64,000 nt of DNA from Mycoplasmopsis gallopavonis (GTDB lineage: Bacteria; Bacillota_I; Bacilli_A; Mycoplasmatales; Metamycoplasmataceae). The DNA lies in assembly GCF_900660635.1 (NCBI RefSeq), contig NZ_LR215032.1:310001-374000 (forward strand), written 5' to 3'. Both the position numbers and the translations under genes were made by a program. The notes under the pieces are model-generated. The model did not search any database. It saw only the letters and a list, made by a program, of their open reading frames with translations, and was not told the origin of the DNA. The stretch's first letter is position 1, and every line of letters begins with the position of its first letter. This document shows, in pieces, positions 63,696 to 64,000 of the stretch.

Positions 63696-64000
63696 ATGCA
63701 AGATAGAAAAAAATTTTACAATAATCAAATCACAAAAATGCAGCAACTAGCAAAAAACCCTTATTATGGTGAACGCTTTGCTTTTTTAAATAAATCTCAA
63801 ATTAGAATTAATCAAAAAATGAGAAATAATTCACCTTATTTAAATAAAGTTCATTTAACACCATTTGCAGGTTTAATGAACGATCCAAATGGTCTAGTTT
63901 ACAAAGATGGATATTACTATATTTTTTATCAAAATGTTCCTCAAATTGCAATGCATAAAACAAAATTATGAAGTGCTTACCGAACAAAGGATTTTCAAAA
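63696..64000 (+). CDS. GH32 sucrose-6-phosphate hydrolase, N-terminal part
   Basis: Splits phosphorylated sucrose into glucose-6-phosphate and fructose. The first 101 codons are seen; the gene runs off the right edge. The GH32 nucleophile motif is present as LTPFAGLMNDPNGLVY (Asp about 61), followed by DGYYYIFYQ. The segment after it is unlike the common WGH-type signature, so exact substrate is open. AGG-type ribosome site is weak. Divergent partner of the PTS gene; product would enter glycolysis through pgi. Confidence 0.9.

Overview
The window is from a wall-less mollicute (mycoplasma). Almost every reading frame is AT-rich and uses TGA for tryptophan (genetic code 4), so a standard-code reading cuts most genes into pieces; I joined the pieces here. 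Further signs are lipoproteins with a short signal peptide and lipobox, a sucrose-type PTS, a two-copy 16S-23S rRNA operon with an unlinked 5S, and no cell-wall genes. It looks like a member of the M. hominis / M. synoviae side of the mycoplasmas, but I cannot name the species.

Layout. 1-420: 5' part of secY. 513-5325: rRNA operon copy 1 (16S-23S, minus strand). 5544-20646: housekeeping block, mostly minus strand: tRNA-Ile, rpsI, rplM, a DUF3137-like membrane protein, obg, secDF, ruvB, ruvA, rpmF, tmcAL (plus), rsuA, pgi, and the heat-shock set dnaK, grpE, hrcA with two CIRCE-type operators. 20772-24361 (plus): heterodimeric ABC exporter. 24469-26069: seven tRNA genes around ppa. 26193-29580: an accessory patch with two paralogous four-helix membrane proteins, one split by an IS3-type element (26576-27899), a broken secreted-protein gene, strong hairpins and a 17-base homopolymer at a promoter. 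29583-34395: rRNA operon copy 2, a direct repeat of copy 1.

34547-43047: a small membrane protein, ymdB, the deo operon (deoD-deoA-deoC), ptsI, an M42 aminopeptidase, tRNA-Leu, a DUF4256 protein, dUTPase and 5S rRNA. 43141-56642 (all minus): two DHH phosphoesterases behind a lipoprotein, then a seven-gene unit with a large lipoprotein, a nuclease lipoprotein, an ABC ATPase with a large insertion, two permeases, a small membrane protein and a second large lipoprotein. 56913-64000: a monooxygenase-like protein, metG, a TrmN6-type methyltransferase, rnr, a sucrose-type PTS EIIBC and, divergently, the start of a GH32 sucrose-6-phosphate hydrolase.

How the parts fit. The nuclease lipoprotein, its ABC importer, the DHH phosphoesterases, dUTPase and the deo operon read as one nucleic-acid scavenging chain: cut polymers outside, import pieces, degrade short oligonucleotides, split nucleosides, and feed deoxyribose phosphate into glycolysis. 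ptsI, the EIIBC, the GH32 enzyme and pgi cover sucrose uptake and entry to glycolysis. The most notable observations are the GrpE with a trigger-factor-like FKBP domain, the nuclease-transporter cluster with its enlarged ATPase, the homopolymer promoter next to an IS-broken paralog, and a run of apparently leaderless genes.
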